Shown here one piece after another: positions 16,292 to 23,762 of a stretch of DNA of 64,000 nt. Source of the stretch: an uncultured Bacteroidales bacterium (GTDB taxonomy: Bacteria; Bacteroidota; Bacteroidia; Bacteroidales; FEN-979); assembly GCA_903875045.1 (NCBI GenBank), contig CAIQUS010000066.1, positions 1-64,000 on the forward strand, read 5' to 3'. Numbering within the stretch: position 1 is the first letter of the stretch; each line of letters opens with the position of its first letter. Below the pieces are notes generated by a model. It was not told where the DNA came from. It searched no databases and saw nothing but the letters and a program-made list of their open reading frames with translations. Both the position numbers and the translations under genes were made by a program.

Positions 16292-17554
16292 ATGTTTGAC
16301 CTCGATCGCTGGCAGGAAATTTACCATGTTTTGAGTAAGAATAAACTCAGGACATTTTTAACTGCTTTTGGTGTTTTCTGGGGCATTTTCATGCTTGTGA
16401 TTATGCTCGGTTCGGGCAACGGCCTTGAGCGCGGGGTTACACAGAATTTTGGTGATATGGCTACCAACAGTGTATTTATATGGACTCAGCAAACCACTAT
16501 CCCTTATAAGGGTTTTTCACGGGGTAGAAGTTATAATTTTGACAATGAAGATGTTATTGCAATCCAGCACAGTGTCCCGGAAATAAAATACCTCGCACCC
16601 CGCATTCAGGCAGGGGGATTTATGCAAACCAACAACGTGATCAGAGGGTTAAAATCGGGAGTATTCAACATCATGGGTGATTACCCGGCATTCAACAAGA
16701 TCGATCCATTGAATTTCGTCCAGGGACGGTTTATCAATGACCTGGATATCAAAGATAAACGAAAGGTGGCCGTGATTGGCAGCCGGGTTGTCGATTTCCT
16801 TTTTAAAAAAGACGAAAAGCCAATTAATCAATATATTCAGATCCAGGGCGTATACTTTCAGGTTATCGGCATCTTTACTTCGAAAAGAACCGGAGAACAG
16901 GCAAACCAGGAGAACCAAAATATCTATATTCCGTTCACAACCCTGCAGCAGACCTACAATTATGGAAATGCTGTTGGCTTTTTTTCCATCACTTCGAAGG
17001 ATAATATTCCTGTGTCCGTTGTAGAGGAAAAAACGATCAGGTTGCTGAAGAAGAGACATTCAGTTGCCCCATCTGACGAGGCAGCTGTCGGACACTTTAA
17101 TTTAAAAAAAGAGTATGATCAGATGAAGGGGCTGTTTTTTGGAATTCAACTGCTTGTCTGGATCGTTGGAACAGGTACTTTACTAGCCGGGGTGATCGGT
17201 GTCAGCAACATCATGCTCGTGGTAGTAAGGGAGCGAACAAAGGAGATTGGCATCCAGAGGGCACTCGGGGCAACGCCCTGGAAAGTTATCAGCCAAATCA
17301 TGATGGAATCTGTTGTGCTGACGACCTTTGCAGGCTATTTTGGTCTTGTGATCGGTGTGGGTTTGCTCGAGCTAATCAATTTCCTTCTTGAATCTTCCGG
17401 GTCGAATACAGAAATGTTTGTCCATCCGGGAATCGATTTTTCTGTTGCTGTTACTGCTCTAACGATACTTGTTTTTTGCGGGGCTCTCGCTGGGATGATC
17501 CCGGCAAGAAGAGCGGTGTCGGTAAAACCGATTGATGCACTCAGATATGAATAA
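16292..17554 (+). CDS. MacB-like ABC transporter permease 2
   Basis: Second FtsX/MacB-type permease, 420 aa. The N-terminus MFDLDRWQEIYHVLSKNK parallels that of the first permease, and GVSNIMLVVVRERTKEIGIQ and AVSVKPIDALRYE match the family landmarks. The periplasmic domain differs clearly from its neighbour, which suggests functional specialisation after an old duplication rather than a recent copy. It lies in the same operon, 125 nt after permease 1 across the 16-bp repeats and 36 nt before the adaptor gene. Confidence 0.93.
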   Translation: MFDLDRWQEIYHVLSKNKLRTFLTAFGVFWGIFMLVIMLGSGNGLERGVTQNFGDMATNSVFIWTQQTTIPYKGFSRGRSYNFDNEDVIAIQHSVPEIKYLAPRIQAGGFMQTNNVIRGLKSGVFNIMGDYPAFNKIDPLNFVQGRFINDLDIKDKRKVAVIGSRVVDFLFKKDEKPINQYIQIQGVYFQVIGIFTSKRTGEQANQENQNIYIPFTTLQQTYNYGNAVGFFSITSKDNIPVSVVEEKTIRLLKKRHSVAPSDEAAVGHFNLKKEYDQMKGLFFGIQLLVWIVGTGTLLAGVIGVSNIMLVVVRERTKEIGIQRALGATPWKVISQIMMESVVLTTFAGYFGLVIGVGLLELINFLLESSGSNTEMFVHPGIDFSVAVTALTILVFCGALAGMIPARRAVSVKPIDALRYE

Positions 17555-17590
17555 CAACAATACATTCAAGTCAATAAATAATTATCATCC

Positions 17591-18694
17591 ATGAAAAAAA
17601 TCATCAAAATTTCTGTTCTTATCCTCATTCTGGCAGTGTTTGTGATAACCATTGTTTACCTCTACCGGAAATCACAGGAAAAACCAATCGTTTATCAAAC
17701 AGAAAAACCCTTCATAACGAATATTATCAAAAAAACCGTCGCCACCGGATCAGTTATCCCCAGAAAGGAAATTGAAATAAAACCACAGGTCTCAGGCATT
17801 GTGGAAGAAATTTTCGTGCAGGCAGGAAAGCAGGTCAGACAGGGTGATATCCTTGCACGTGTCAGGATCATTCCCGACCTGATCAACCTTAACAATGCCG
17901 AAGGACGCCTGGAAAGGGCAAAAATCGCTTTCGACGATGCCAAAATAAATGCCGGAAGGCAGGAAAAGCTTTTTAGCCAGGGGGTGATTTCCGCAGTGGA
18001 AAACCAGCAGGCACAGGTCTCCTACAAAAATGCACGCCAGGAAGTTGACGCTGCAGAATCAAACCTTGAATTGATCCGTGAAGGGGTGGATAAAAAATCG
18101 GGTAAAACGACCAATACACTTATCAGATCAACCATCGAAGGCATGTTGCTTGATATTCCGATTAAGGTTGGCAACAGCGTGATCGAAACCAATAATTTTA
18201 ATGCCGGAACCACCATCGCCACAGTTGCAGATGTAAGCGACATGATTTTCCAGGGAAAAATTGACGAAACTGAGGTAGGTAAAATCCGGCCGGGCATGGA
18301 CCTTCAACTCACCATCGGAGCCATAGAAAACGACACCTTCCATGCCACGTTAAAATACATTTCACCAAAAGGGATTCTGGAAAACGGGGCTGTTCAATTT
18401 GAAATAAAGGCTGATGTGAAATTAAAAGATAATCAGTTTATCAGGGCCGGTTACAGTGCAAATGCCGACATCATGCTGGACCAGAAGCAAAATGTGCTGG
18501 CAGTGAAAGAGTCAGCCCTCCTGTTCGAAGGTGATTCGACTTACGTGGAAGTAGAAACATCTTCCCAGAAATTTGAAAAAAGGTTTATAAAAACTGGTTT
18601 GTCTGACGGTATAAACATCCAGATCATTTCAGGATTGACCAAGAATGATAAAATTAAAGTCCAACAATTAAACGGCAATACAACCACCAAATAA
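17591..18694 (+). CDS. HlyD/MacA-type periplasmic adaptor
   Basis: Membrane-fusion protein linking the inner-membrane exporter to an outer-membrane channel, 367 aa. It has one N-terminal membrane anchor, then the first half of a biotinyl-lipoyl-like domain (IEIKPQVSGIVEEIFVQAG, about 60-80, and VRQGDILARV), an alpha-hairpin (about 95-150), the second lipoyl half (TLIRSTIEGMLLDIPIKVG), a beta-barrel and a membrane-proximal domain ending in GLSDGINIQIISGLTKNDKI. Last gene of the ABC export operon. Confidence 0.92.
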   Translation: MKKIIKISVLILILAVFVITIVYLYRKSQEKPIVYQTEKPFITNIIKKTVATGSVIPRKEIEIKPQVSGIVEEIFVQAGKQVRQGDILARVRIIPDLINLNNAEGRLERAKIAFDDAKINAGRQEKLFSQGVISAVENQQAQVSYKNARQEVDAAESNLELIREGVDKKSGKTTNTLIRSTIEGMLLDIPIKVGNSVIETNNFNAGTTIATVADVSDMIFQGKIDETEVGKIRPGMDLQLTIGAIENDTFHATLKYISPKGILENGAVQFEIKADVKLKDNQFIRAGYSANADIMLDQKQNVLAVKESALLFEGDSTYVEVETSSQKFEKRFIKTGLSDGINIQIISGLTKNDKIKVQQLNGNTTTK

Positions 18695-18768
18695 TTGCCG
18701 CTGATTTGACCGGTTATCCAGGCCGGTTTACCGATTGTTTTTGCCCATTCATTTCCTTTCACCCGATT

Positions 18769-18790
18769 CACCTGAAAATTCATTCAGGTG
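18769..18790 (+). terminator. hairpin after the export operon
   Basis: CACCTGAA (18769-18776), a 6-nt loop and TTCAGGTG (18783-18790) form a stable stem about 75 nt after the adaptor stop. There is no clear U-tract, so termination is only inferred. Confidence 0.4.
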
Positions 18791-18801
18791 ATCGATTATA
18801 T

Positions 18802-18833
18802 TTGTTTTCAGTGTGTTATTGATAGTATATTTG
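18802..18833 (+). promoter_or_regulatory. promoter of the 118-aa exported protein
   Basis: TTG (18802-18804), 21-nt spacer, TATATTTG (18826-18833). It predicts a leader of about 115 nt. Confidence 0.7.
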
Positions 18834-18952
18834 TTCATCAGATTGAATGTTAAACCTCTGTTAAATGTTTCAAGATCATTGTAACAAATTAAAAACACCA
18901 ACGTCATAACTGTAATTTTCAAATAATCAATTAACCTTAAAACAACACAACC

Positions 18953-19309
18953 ATGAAAACAGTAAAAGTGATCCGGACCCTCTCCATCATCCTGATGGTA
19001 ATTTGCATTTCAGTTGTTACATCCTTCGCCGGAAAACCAGAAATGGCACCCGCCCTGCACATCCAGAAAGTCATCCAGGAAAACGTAAAATACACCGAAG
19101 ATGCGGTTAAAAACTCCTCCACCGGTTTTGTAAATGTGATTTTTGCAATAGATGAAAGTGGAAAAATTGACATAAAAAGGATGTCGACCGACAACAAGGA
19201 AATTGCTGATACAGTCAAAGCACAGCTTTCTAAAATCAATTACAAGGATGCCAAGGCTCCGTTTTACCAATTATACAAGATCACCATTTCGTTCAAACTC
19301 ATCGGTTAA
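18953..19309 (+). CDS. small exported protein with TonB-C-terminal-like fold
   Basis: Exported 118-aa protein of unknown role. A signal peptide (residues 1-26, ending TSFA) is followed by a short helical stretch, then a segment with FVNVIFAIDESGKIDIKRMS and later ADTVKAQLSKI and YKITISFKLIG. This strand-helix-strand pattern resembles the TonB C-terminal or energy-transducer fold of many small Bacteroidota periplasmic proteins. The likeness is by eye. It has its own promoter and is followed by a strong bidirectional terminator, so it is monocistronic. Confidence 0.7.
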   Translation: MKTVKVIRTLSIILMVICISVVTSFAGKPEMAPALHIQKVIQENVKYTEDAVKNSSTGFVNVIFAIDESGKIDIKRMSTDNKEIADTVKAQLSKINYKDAKAPFYQLYKITISFKLIG

Positions 19310-19338
19310 CCGAGCCATCTTTCCCGCATTTAAACAAT

Positions 19339-19373
19339 GAAAAACCCTGTGAATGAACTTCACAGGGTTTTTC
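19339..19373. terminator. bidirectional Rho-independent terminator
   Basis: A perfect 15-bp stem, GAAAAACCCTGTGAA paired with TTCACAGGGTTTTTC around a TGAAC loop, has T-runs on both strands. It serves the plus-strand 118-aa gene and the minus-strand Rrf2 gene. Confidence 0.9.
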
Positions 19374-19421
19374 ATTTCAGAGAATTCCTGCACTTTTATG
19401 GATTTACCAAACAACGTTTTT

Positions 19422-19838
19422 TCAAACTCCCCTGATCAGCACTTCCAGCGTGGTGTTTTCCAGTTTTTCGAAGGTGGTATCCCTGATCTCTTTGAAAACT
19501 TTGCGGATATTGCAGGCAGTTTCGTCCTTGCAAAACTCACAGGGTTGGTAAGCTTTCTCCGACACACATGAAAGCAGGGCGATCGGGCCTTCAAACTGCC
19601 GTACGATTTCAGCAAGATTTACTTCACTGGGATGACGCAAAAGAAAATACCCACCCGACTTCCCTAACTTGCTGCCCAGGATTCCCATTTTCTTTAATTC
19701 AAGTAAAATATTTTCGAGAAACCTCCGTGGCAGTTTTTCACTTCGGGCCAGTTCACTGATCAACATGGCTCCATTTCCGTACTCACGGGCAAGCCTCGTG
19801 AGTGCAACCATCGCATATCTTGTTTTTTGAGAGAGCAT
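19422..19838 (-). CDS. Rrf2-family transcriptional regulator with Cys cluster
   Basis: Winged-helix regulator of the Rrf2/IscR/NsrR family, 138 aa. The N-terminal HTH reads YAMVALTRLA, ISELARSEKLPRRFLENIL and SKLGKSGGYFLLR. The C-terminal part has Cys91, Cys100, Cys103 and Cys109 (LLSCVSE and CEFCKDETAC), a plausible [2Fe-2S] or [4Fe-4S] site, so it may sense Fe-S status, NO or redox state. It starts 10 nt after the Crp/Fnr-type gene and is probably co-transcribed with it. The divergent operon of NifS, ABC ATPase, GTPase and Fe-S protein genes is a likely target. Confidence 0.92.
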   Translation of the reverse strand: MLSQKTRYAMVALTRLAREYGNGAMLISELARSEKLPRRFLENILLELKKMGILGSKLGKSGGYFLLRHPSEVNLAEIVRQFEGPIALLSCVSEKAYQPCEFCKDETACNIRKVFKEIRDTTFEKLENTTLEVLIRGV

Positions 19839-19848
19839 AACTGAAAGA

Positions 19849-20553
19849 TTAACCGTTTTTACTTATTTCCTTTAATTTATTCAAATCCCTGACAATAATT
19901 TTTCGTCCTTCAAAACTGATCAGTCCTTCTTTATTGTAGGTAGATAGCACTGAGATGACGTTTTCATGTGAACAGGCCGCAAACTCTGCAATCTCTTTCC
20001 TTGTCAGTGTGAAGTCGTATGGAGAATTCATGTAAACATTCTCCCATAGAAAAATCAGGATATCTGCAATTCGGCCATTCACGTGATTATGGGCCAGACT
20101 GATAAAGTTGAAGATGGAGGTTTGGAACATATCCGAAGAACGCTCAACCATCGATAGTAAAAATTTACCATGGTTTTCAAGTACCGCGAGTACTTTACGG
20201 CTGTCTAAAAAGCAAACGTCGCAATCCTCAACGGCAACGATTGAAAAAATATTTTTTTCCTTGAAAAACAAATTTGCCTGTCCAATCAGTTTGGGGCCTG
20301 AAACTACCGTCATGATATAACTCTTGATCGCATCACGCTGGTAAGTAAATTTGACAATCCCCTTATGCAAAAAACCAATGCTGGTCGAACGGGCACCCTG
20401 TTTCAAAATTACTTCACCTTTTTTAAAATGCAATTGATTGGCGCTGCCACAAATAGCTTTACGCTCTGATTCACTGAGATATAAACTTGTAAAACTGTTT
20501 AAAAAACAGTTGCTGCAATTGAACAGGGTATCGTTTTTGAGGTATGGTTCCAT
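19849..20553 (-). CDS. Crp/Fnr-family regulator with N-terminal CxxC
   Basis: Transcription factor with an N-terminal cyclic-nucleotide-binding-type beta-barrel (about 25-145) and a C-terminal winged helix (about 155-230, with LTRKEIAEFAACSHENVISVLS as recognition region), 234 aa. Cys13 and Cys16 (FNCSNCFLNS), Cys35, and the CDVC pair in VAVEDCDVCFLD resemble, but do not exactly match, the Fe-S ligands of FNR. This makes a redox or oxygen sensor plausible. It is divergent from the ABC ATPase gene. Its own -7 box is overlaid by a 12-bp palindrome, so autoregulation is likely. Confidence 0.9.
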   Translation of the reverse strand: MEPYLKNDTLFNCSNCFLNSFTSLYLSESERKAICGSANQLHFKKGEVILKQGARSTSIGFLHKGIVKFTYQRDAIKSYIMTVVSGPKLIGQANLFFKEKNIFSIVAVEDCDVCFLDSRKVLAVLENHGKFLLSMVERSSDMFQTSIFNFISLAHNHVNGRIADILIFLWENVYMNSPYDFTLTRKEIAEFAACSHENVISVLSTYNKEGLISFEGRKIIVRDLNKLKEISKNG

Positions 20554-20605
20554 ATTTTTATATGACGGAGTATATAATATTTAATAGTGAGGTATTGAAT
20601 ATTTC

Positions 20606-20640
20606 GTACAAATGTACACTAAAATGGTAAACATAGTGTA
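20606..20640. promoter_or_regulatory. candidate operators between divergent regulator and ATPase genes
   Basis: Two palindromes sit in the 115-bp divergent region. GTACA-AA-TGTAC (20606-20617) covers the minus-strand -7 box TACATTTG (20616-20609) of the Crp/Fnr gene. TACACTA (20615-20621) and TAGTGTA (20634-20640) are perfect 7-bp arms with a 12-nt spacer, ending right at the plus-strand -7 box. The position suggests control of both directions by the Crp/Fnr or Rrf2 protein. Confidence 0.55.
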
Positions 20641-20648
20641 TATTTTTG
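20641..20648 (+). promoter_or_regulatory. -7 box of the ABC ATPase operon
   Basis: TATTTTTG matches TAnnTTTG, 20 nt before the ATG at 20669. This position excludes an in-frame upstream start near 20612. No TTG at -33 is seen, which fits an activator-dependent promoter. Confidence 0.55.
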
Positions 20649-20668
20649 TAAGAAAAAATAAATCGACC

Positions 20669-21466
20669 ATGGAAGTAAATAAAATTACCCTATTTGGAGG
20701 CTACGGAAAAGATGGCTCAGAAGAACAAGTGAAGGAGTTCAGTATGGAGGTTGGCGACATTGTTAGTATTGTCGGACCTACTGGTTGCGGAAAAACAACC
20801 CTCATCAATGACATCGAACTTTTTGCAAATCAAAATACTCCGTCCGGACGACGTGTATCCATCAATGATGAACCCGTTCCTGAAGATTTTATCTTCGACC
20901 CCTCGAATCACCCTATTGCACTGATCTCACAACACACGAATTTTTTAAGTGATTTGCCGGTGGAAGAATTCCTTACCATCCATGCGACCGTTCGCGGTGC
21001 AACGGATATCGAATCAATCATCACAGAAACCCTCGACTTTGCCAATGAACTTACAGGCGAAGCGATCATGCGCGACATCGGCATGACTGAATTATCAGGA
21101 GGTCAGACCAGGTCGTTGCTGATTGCCGATGCAGTTGTAATCGGAAACTCACCTATTATATTATTGGACGAGATCGAAAATGCTGGCATACACCGCACGA
21201 AGGCACTCGAATTACTTAAGCGCTACAAGAAAATTTTTGTCTTTGTCACACACGATCCCTGTATCGCACTGATGTCTGATTTCAGGATCGTTATGAAAAA
21301 CGGGGCGATGCAGCGGTTGATTGTAACCCAGCCGGAGGAAAAGAAAGTCGTAGGAAAAATGAAACAGATCGACGACATGATGCTTGATTTCCGGCAGATC
21401 ATCAGATCGGGCGACGAACTGACAGAATCCATTTTTGATGAGAATTTCAACGTATTAACCTTTTAA
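20669..21466 (+). CDS. stand-alone ABC-type ATPase (no permease)
   Basis: Cytoplasmic ABC ATPase, 265 aa. Walker A GPTGCGKTT (36-44), signature LSGGQ (142-146), Walker B IILLDEIENAGI (164-175) and H-loop VTHDP (194-198) are all complete, so it should hydrolyse ATP. It has no membrane segment and no permease gene is nearby, so a classical transporter is unlikely. In the operon it is followed after 9 nt by a HypB/UreG-like GTPase, then a cysteine desulfurase and Fe-S protein. An assembly role, in the way SufC works in Fe-S assembly, is an inference; the sequence is not obviously SufC. The C-terminal 60 residues are not a domain I recognise. Confidence 0.85.
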   Translation: MEVNKITLFGGYGKDGSEEQVKEFSMEVGDIVSIVGPTGCGKTTLINDIELFANQNTPSGRRVSINDEPVPEDFIFDPSNHPIALISQHTNFLSDLPVEEFLTIHATVRGATDIESIITETLDFANELTGEAIMRDIGMTELSGGQTRSLLIADAVVIGNSPIILLDEIENAGIHRTKALELLKRYKKIFVFVTHDPCIALMSDFRIVMKNGAMQRLIVTQPEEKKVVGKMKQIDDMMLDFRQIIRSGDELTESIFDENFNVLTF

Positions 21467-21475
21467 TATTTCTAT

Positions 21476-22177
21476 ATGAAACTCGTAATTTTTGCCGGTC
21501 CTCCAACTTGTGGGAAAACCACTGTCATCAGACAGGTATTGAAACGCATGGCAGCAAGACAGATTAAAACTGCTTATGTTAAAATAGATGTTCTCTATGC
21601 CGATGATGATGTGATCATTGAAAAAGAATTTGGCATACCAGTTAAGAAAATCTATTCCGGTGAGTTATGTCCCGACCATTGCAATGTAGTCGTTTTGGAT
21701 GAGGCAGTTGAATGGGCTGAAAAATCGGGGGCAAGTTATCTCTTTGTTGAAACCGCCGGATTATGTCTGCGTTGCTCTCCATACGTAGAAAATTCACTGG
21801 GCATTGTGGTCCTTGAAGCAACCAGTGGCATGAACCTTCCGCGAAAAATCGGTCCGATGCTCACACTGGCAGATATCAGCGTCATCACCAAAATTGATCT
21901 CATCTCACAGGCTGAGCGTGAAGTATTCCGCTACAGGGTGCTCGAATCGGCTAAACGGATCACGGTTGTTGAAAGCAATGCTTTATATGGAATCGGTATC
22001 GACCCAATTGTCAAACAAATATTAAAAACCCCTGATGTGGAATTTCCGATGTTTCTCAGGGGAAATCCACCAGTTGGTACTTGCACGATCTGTGTCGGGA
22101 AAAAAGAAATCGGGGCAAAACACCATTTTGGTGTTCTTCGCACCCTTGACCAGGAACTTTTTTACGTTGGAGAATAA
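21476..22177 (+). CDS. HypB/UreG/CobW-like P-loop GTPase with Cys pairs
   Basis: SIMIBI-class NTPase, 233 aa, of the type that delivers metals or activates metalloenzymes. P-loop GPPTCGKTT (8-16), switch/Walker B VETAG (91-95), and base-specificity motif TKID (138-141) indicate GTP binding. Cysteines occur in three groups: CPDHC (65-69), CLRC (97-100) next to the Walker B, and CTIC (203-206) in a C-terminal knuckle followed by a His pair. These could bind Ni, Zn or an Fe-S cluster. It lies 9 nt after the ABC ATPase gene and 7 nt before the cysteine desulfurase gene. The client protein is unknown. Confidence 0.82.
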   Translation: MKLVIFAGPPTCGKTTVIRQVLKRMAARQIKTAYVKIDVLYADDDVIIEKEFGIPVKKIYSGELCPDHCNVVVLDEAVEWAEKSGASYLFVETAGLCLRCSPYVENSLGIVVLEATSGMNLPRKIGPMLTLADISVITKIDLISQAEREVFRYRVLESAKRITVVESNALYGIGIDPIVKQILKTPDVEFPMFLRGNPPVGTCTICVGKKEIGAKHHFGVLRTLDQELFYVGE

Positions 22178-22184
22178 TACGGAT

Positions 22185-23372
22185 ATGCTTAAGAGACGAA
22201 TCTATCTGGATAATGCAGCAACAACCTGCATGGATGCACGGGTAACAGAGGCTATGATTCCCTGGTTTTCACAGGAATATGGGAATGCCTCCAGTCTGCA
22301 TCATTTTGGCACCCAGGCCCGGGAGGTTCTTGAAAATTCCCGGACAACCATTGCCAATCACCTGGGGGCAGCCTCTGATGAACTTTATTTCACTTCCGGC
22401 GGAACTGAATCGAACAACTGGGCGTTGAAGAGTATCGCTATGGCAAACCGGCACAAAGGACGGCATATCATTGTATCATCCATTGAACATGATTGTGTAC
22501 TGAATACCTGCAACTGGCTTGCCGAACAAGGTTTTTTCATTACGTATCTTCCTGTTGATGCCGATGGAATTGTTGACCTTGATGTGTTGAAAGAATCAAT
22601 TAATCCAAAAACGATCCTGGTTTCGGTGATGCATGCCAACAATGAGATTGGTACCATTGAGCCCATTGAGGAGATTGGACGGATTTGCAAAACACATAAG
22701 GTTTATTTTCATACCGATGCCTGTCAGTCGTTTGGGAAAATCCCTGTCGATGTGAACCAAACCAATGTGGATCTGCTCACCATCAACTCGCATAAAATAT
22801 ATGGTCCCAAAGGCGTTGGGGCATTGTATATACGAAAGGGAACCAACATCACACCATTTTTGCATGGAGGTGGCCAGGAAGCCGGTTTCAGGTCTTCAAC
22901 AGAAAACATCCCAGGTATTGTGGGCTTTGCAAAAGCCGCAGATTTGGCTGTTCAGGAGATGAAATGCGAAGCGGTAAGGTTGACAAAACTCAGGCATAAA
23001 ATAGTGCAGTTCATAACCTCGGATATTGGTAATGCCTATATCAACGGCCATCCGGACAAACGGTTACCAGGCCATCTGAGTTTCAGTTTTCATGGTCTGG
23101 AGGGTGAAACAATCAGGCTGTTACTGCTCCTTGACGAAAACGGGATTGCGGTTTCTGCCGGTTCAGCATGCTCTTCCAACGACAAAGCGCACAACGCATC
23201 GCATGTACTTCAGGCCATCGGGCTCAATCCATTTGAAGCGCGAGGCGCCATCAGGGTCAGCATGGGACGATATACCACCGAAATGGATATCGATATTTTC
23301 ACAGATTCACTTGGTCAGGCAGTAAACAATCTGACTTCAATATTTTCTGAAAAATCAATCATTAACCTTTAA
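22185..23372 (+). CDS. cysteine desulfurase (NifS/IscS family)
   Basis: PLP enzyme that removes sulfur from cysteine as an enzyme-bound persulfide for Fe-S or other thio-cofactors, 395 aa. The PLP lysine is Lys204 in NSHKIYGPKGVGALY. Catalytic Cys329 lies in SAGSACSSNDKAHNASHVL, the class I flexible loop. YLDNAATT near the start and HTDACQSFGK complete the picture. I start it at the ATG at 22185 (MLKRRIYLDN), which is the family N-terminus; a longer frame would overlap the GTPase gene. Operon position between the GTPase and DUF6356 suggests a dedicated sulfur donor rather than the general IscS. Confidence 0.95.
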   Translation: MLKRRIYLDNAATTCMDARVTEAMIPWFSQEYGNASSLHHFGTQAREVLENSRTTIANHLGAASDELYFTSGGTESNNWALKSIAMANRHKGRHIIVSSIEHDCVLNTCNWLAEQGFFITYLPVDADGIVDLDVLKESINPKTILVSVMHANNEIGTIEPIEEIGRICKTHKVYFHTDACQSFGKIPVDVNQTNVDLLTINSHKIYGPKGVGALYIRKGTNITPFLHGGGQEAGFRSSTENIPGIVGFAKAADLAVQEMKCEAVRLTKLRHKIVQFITSDIGNAYINGHPDKRLPGHLSFSFHGLEGETIRLLLLLDENGIAVSAGSACSSNDKAHNASHVLQAIGLNPFEARGAIRVSMGRYTTEMDIDIFTDSLGQAVNNLTSIFSEKSIINL

Positions 23373-23374
23373 CC

Positions 23375-23581
23375 ATGAGTAACTCGAATATATTTACAAA
23401 GCATCCGAATGAGGTAAAAATGTCTTATTTGCAGCATACCAGATTTGCCCTGATGCTGTCGCGCAAGACTTTTATCTGTGCCCTGGCTTCACTTATTCAC
23501 GCATTTTTTCCGTTTCTATTTGTGACACACACCAGTAGCACCATACGGAAATTGCAAAACATTTTTGACCAACGCTTATAA
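23375..23581 (+). CDS. DUF6356 family small membrane protein
   Basis: A 68-aa protein beginning 2 nt after the desulfurase stop, so translationally close-coupled. Seen: IFTKHPNEVKMSYLQHTRFALMLS, one hydrophobic segment (about 34-52, ICALASLIHAFFPFLFVT) and a basic tail. This matches my memory of DUF6356, a family of about 70 residues with a conserved HP-x4-YL-H pattern. Function unknown. It is probably bound to the inner membrane. Confidence 0.75.
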   Translation: MSNSNIFTKHPNEVKMSYLQHTRFALMLSRKTFICALASLIHAFFPFLFVTHTSSTIRKLQNIFDQRL

Positions 23582-23592
23582 TCTTATTAAGC

Positions 23593-23752
23593 GAATTCCG
23601 CCAAAAAATATTTTCACCAATTATCCCGTAGACATTACATGCCAATAGGAAAATAAATATTTCACCAAATTTGAATTCCGCCAAAAAATAATTTCACCAA
23701 TTATCCCGTAGGGATTAAATGCCAATAGGAAAATAAATATTTCACCAATTAA
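23593..23752 (+). repeat. 80-bp direct tandem duplication upstream of the Fe-S gene
   Basis: Two adjacent 80-bp copies start with GAATTCCGCCAAAAAATA at 23593 and 23673 and differ at only a few positions. Each copy contains TTCACCAA twice, giving four sites at 23613, 23661, 23693 and 23741 (spacings 48, 32, 48). The last is 15 nt before the ATG of the 4Fe-4S protein. It may be a duplicated regulatory region or the trace of a small mobile element. Confidence 0.92.
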
Positions 23753-23762
23753 TATTACAAAA

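Noticed and set aside
20612..20668. Longer N-terminus for the ABC ATPase (from 20612)
   Set aside because: It would cover the palindrome and the -7 box; the 20669 ATG gives the expected N-terminus.
23593..23752. CRISPR array reading of the 80-bp repeats
   Set aside because: The two units are alike over their full length with no variable spacer, and no cas genes are near.
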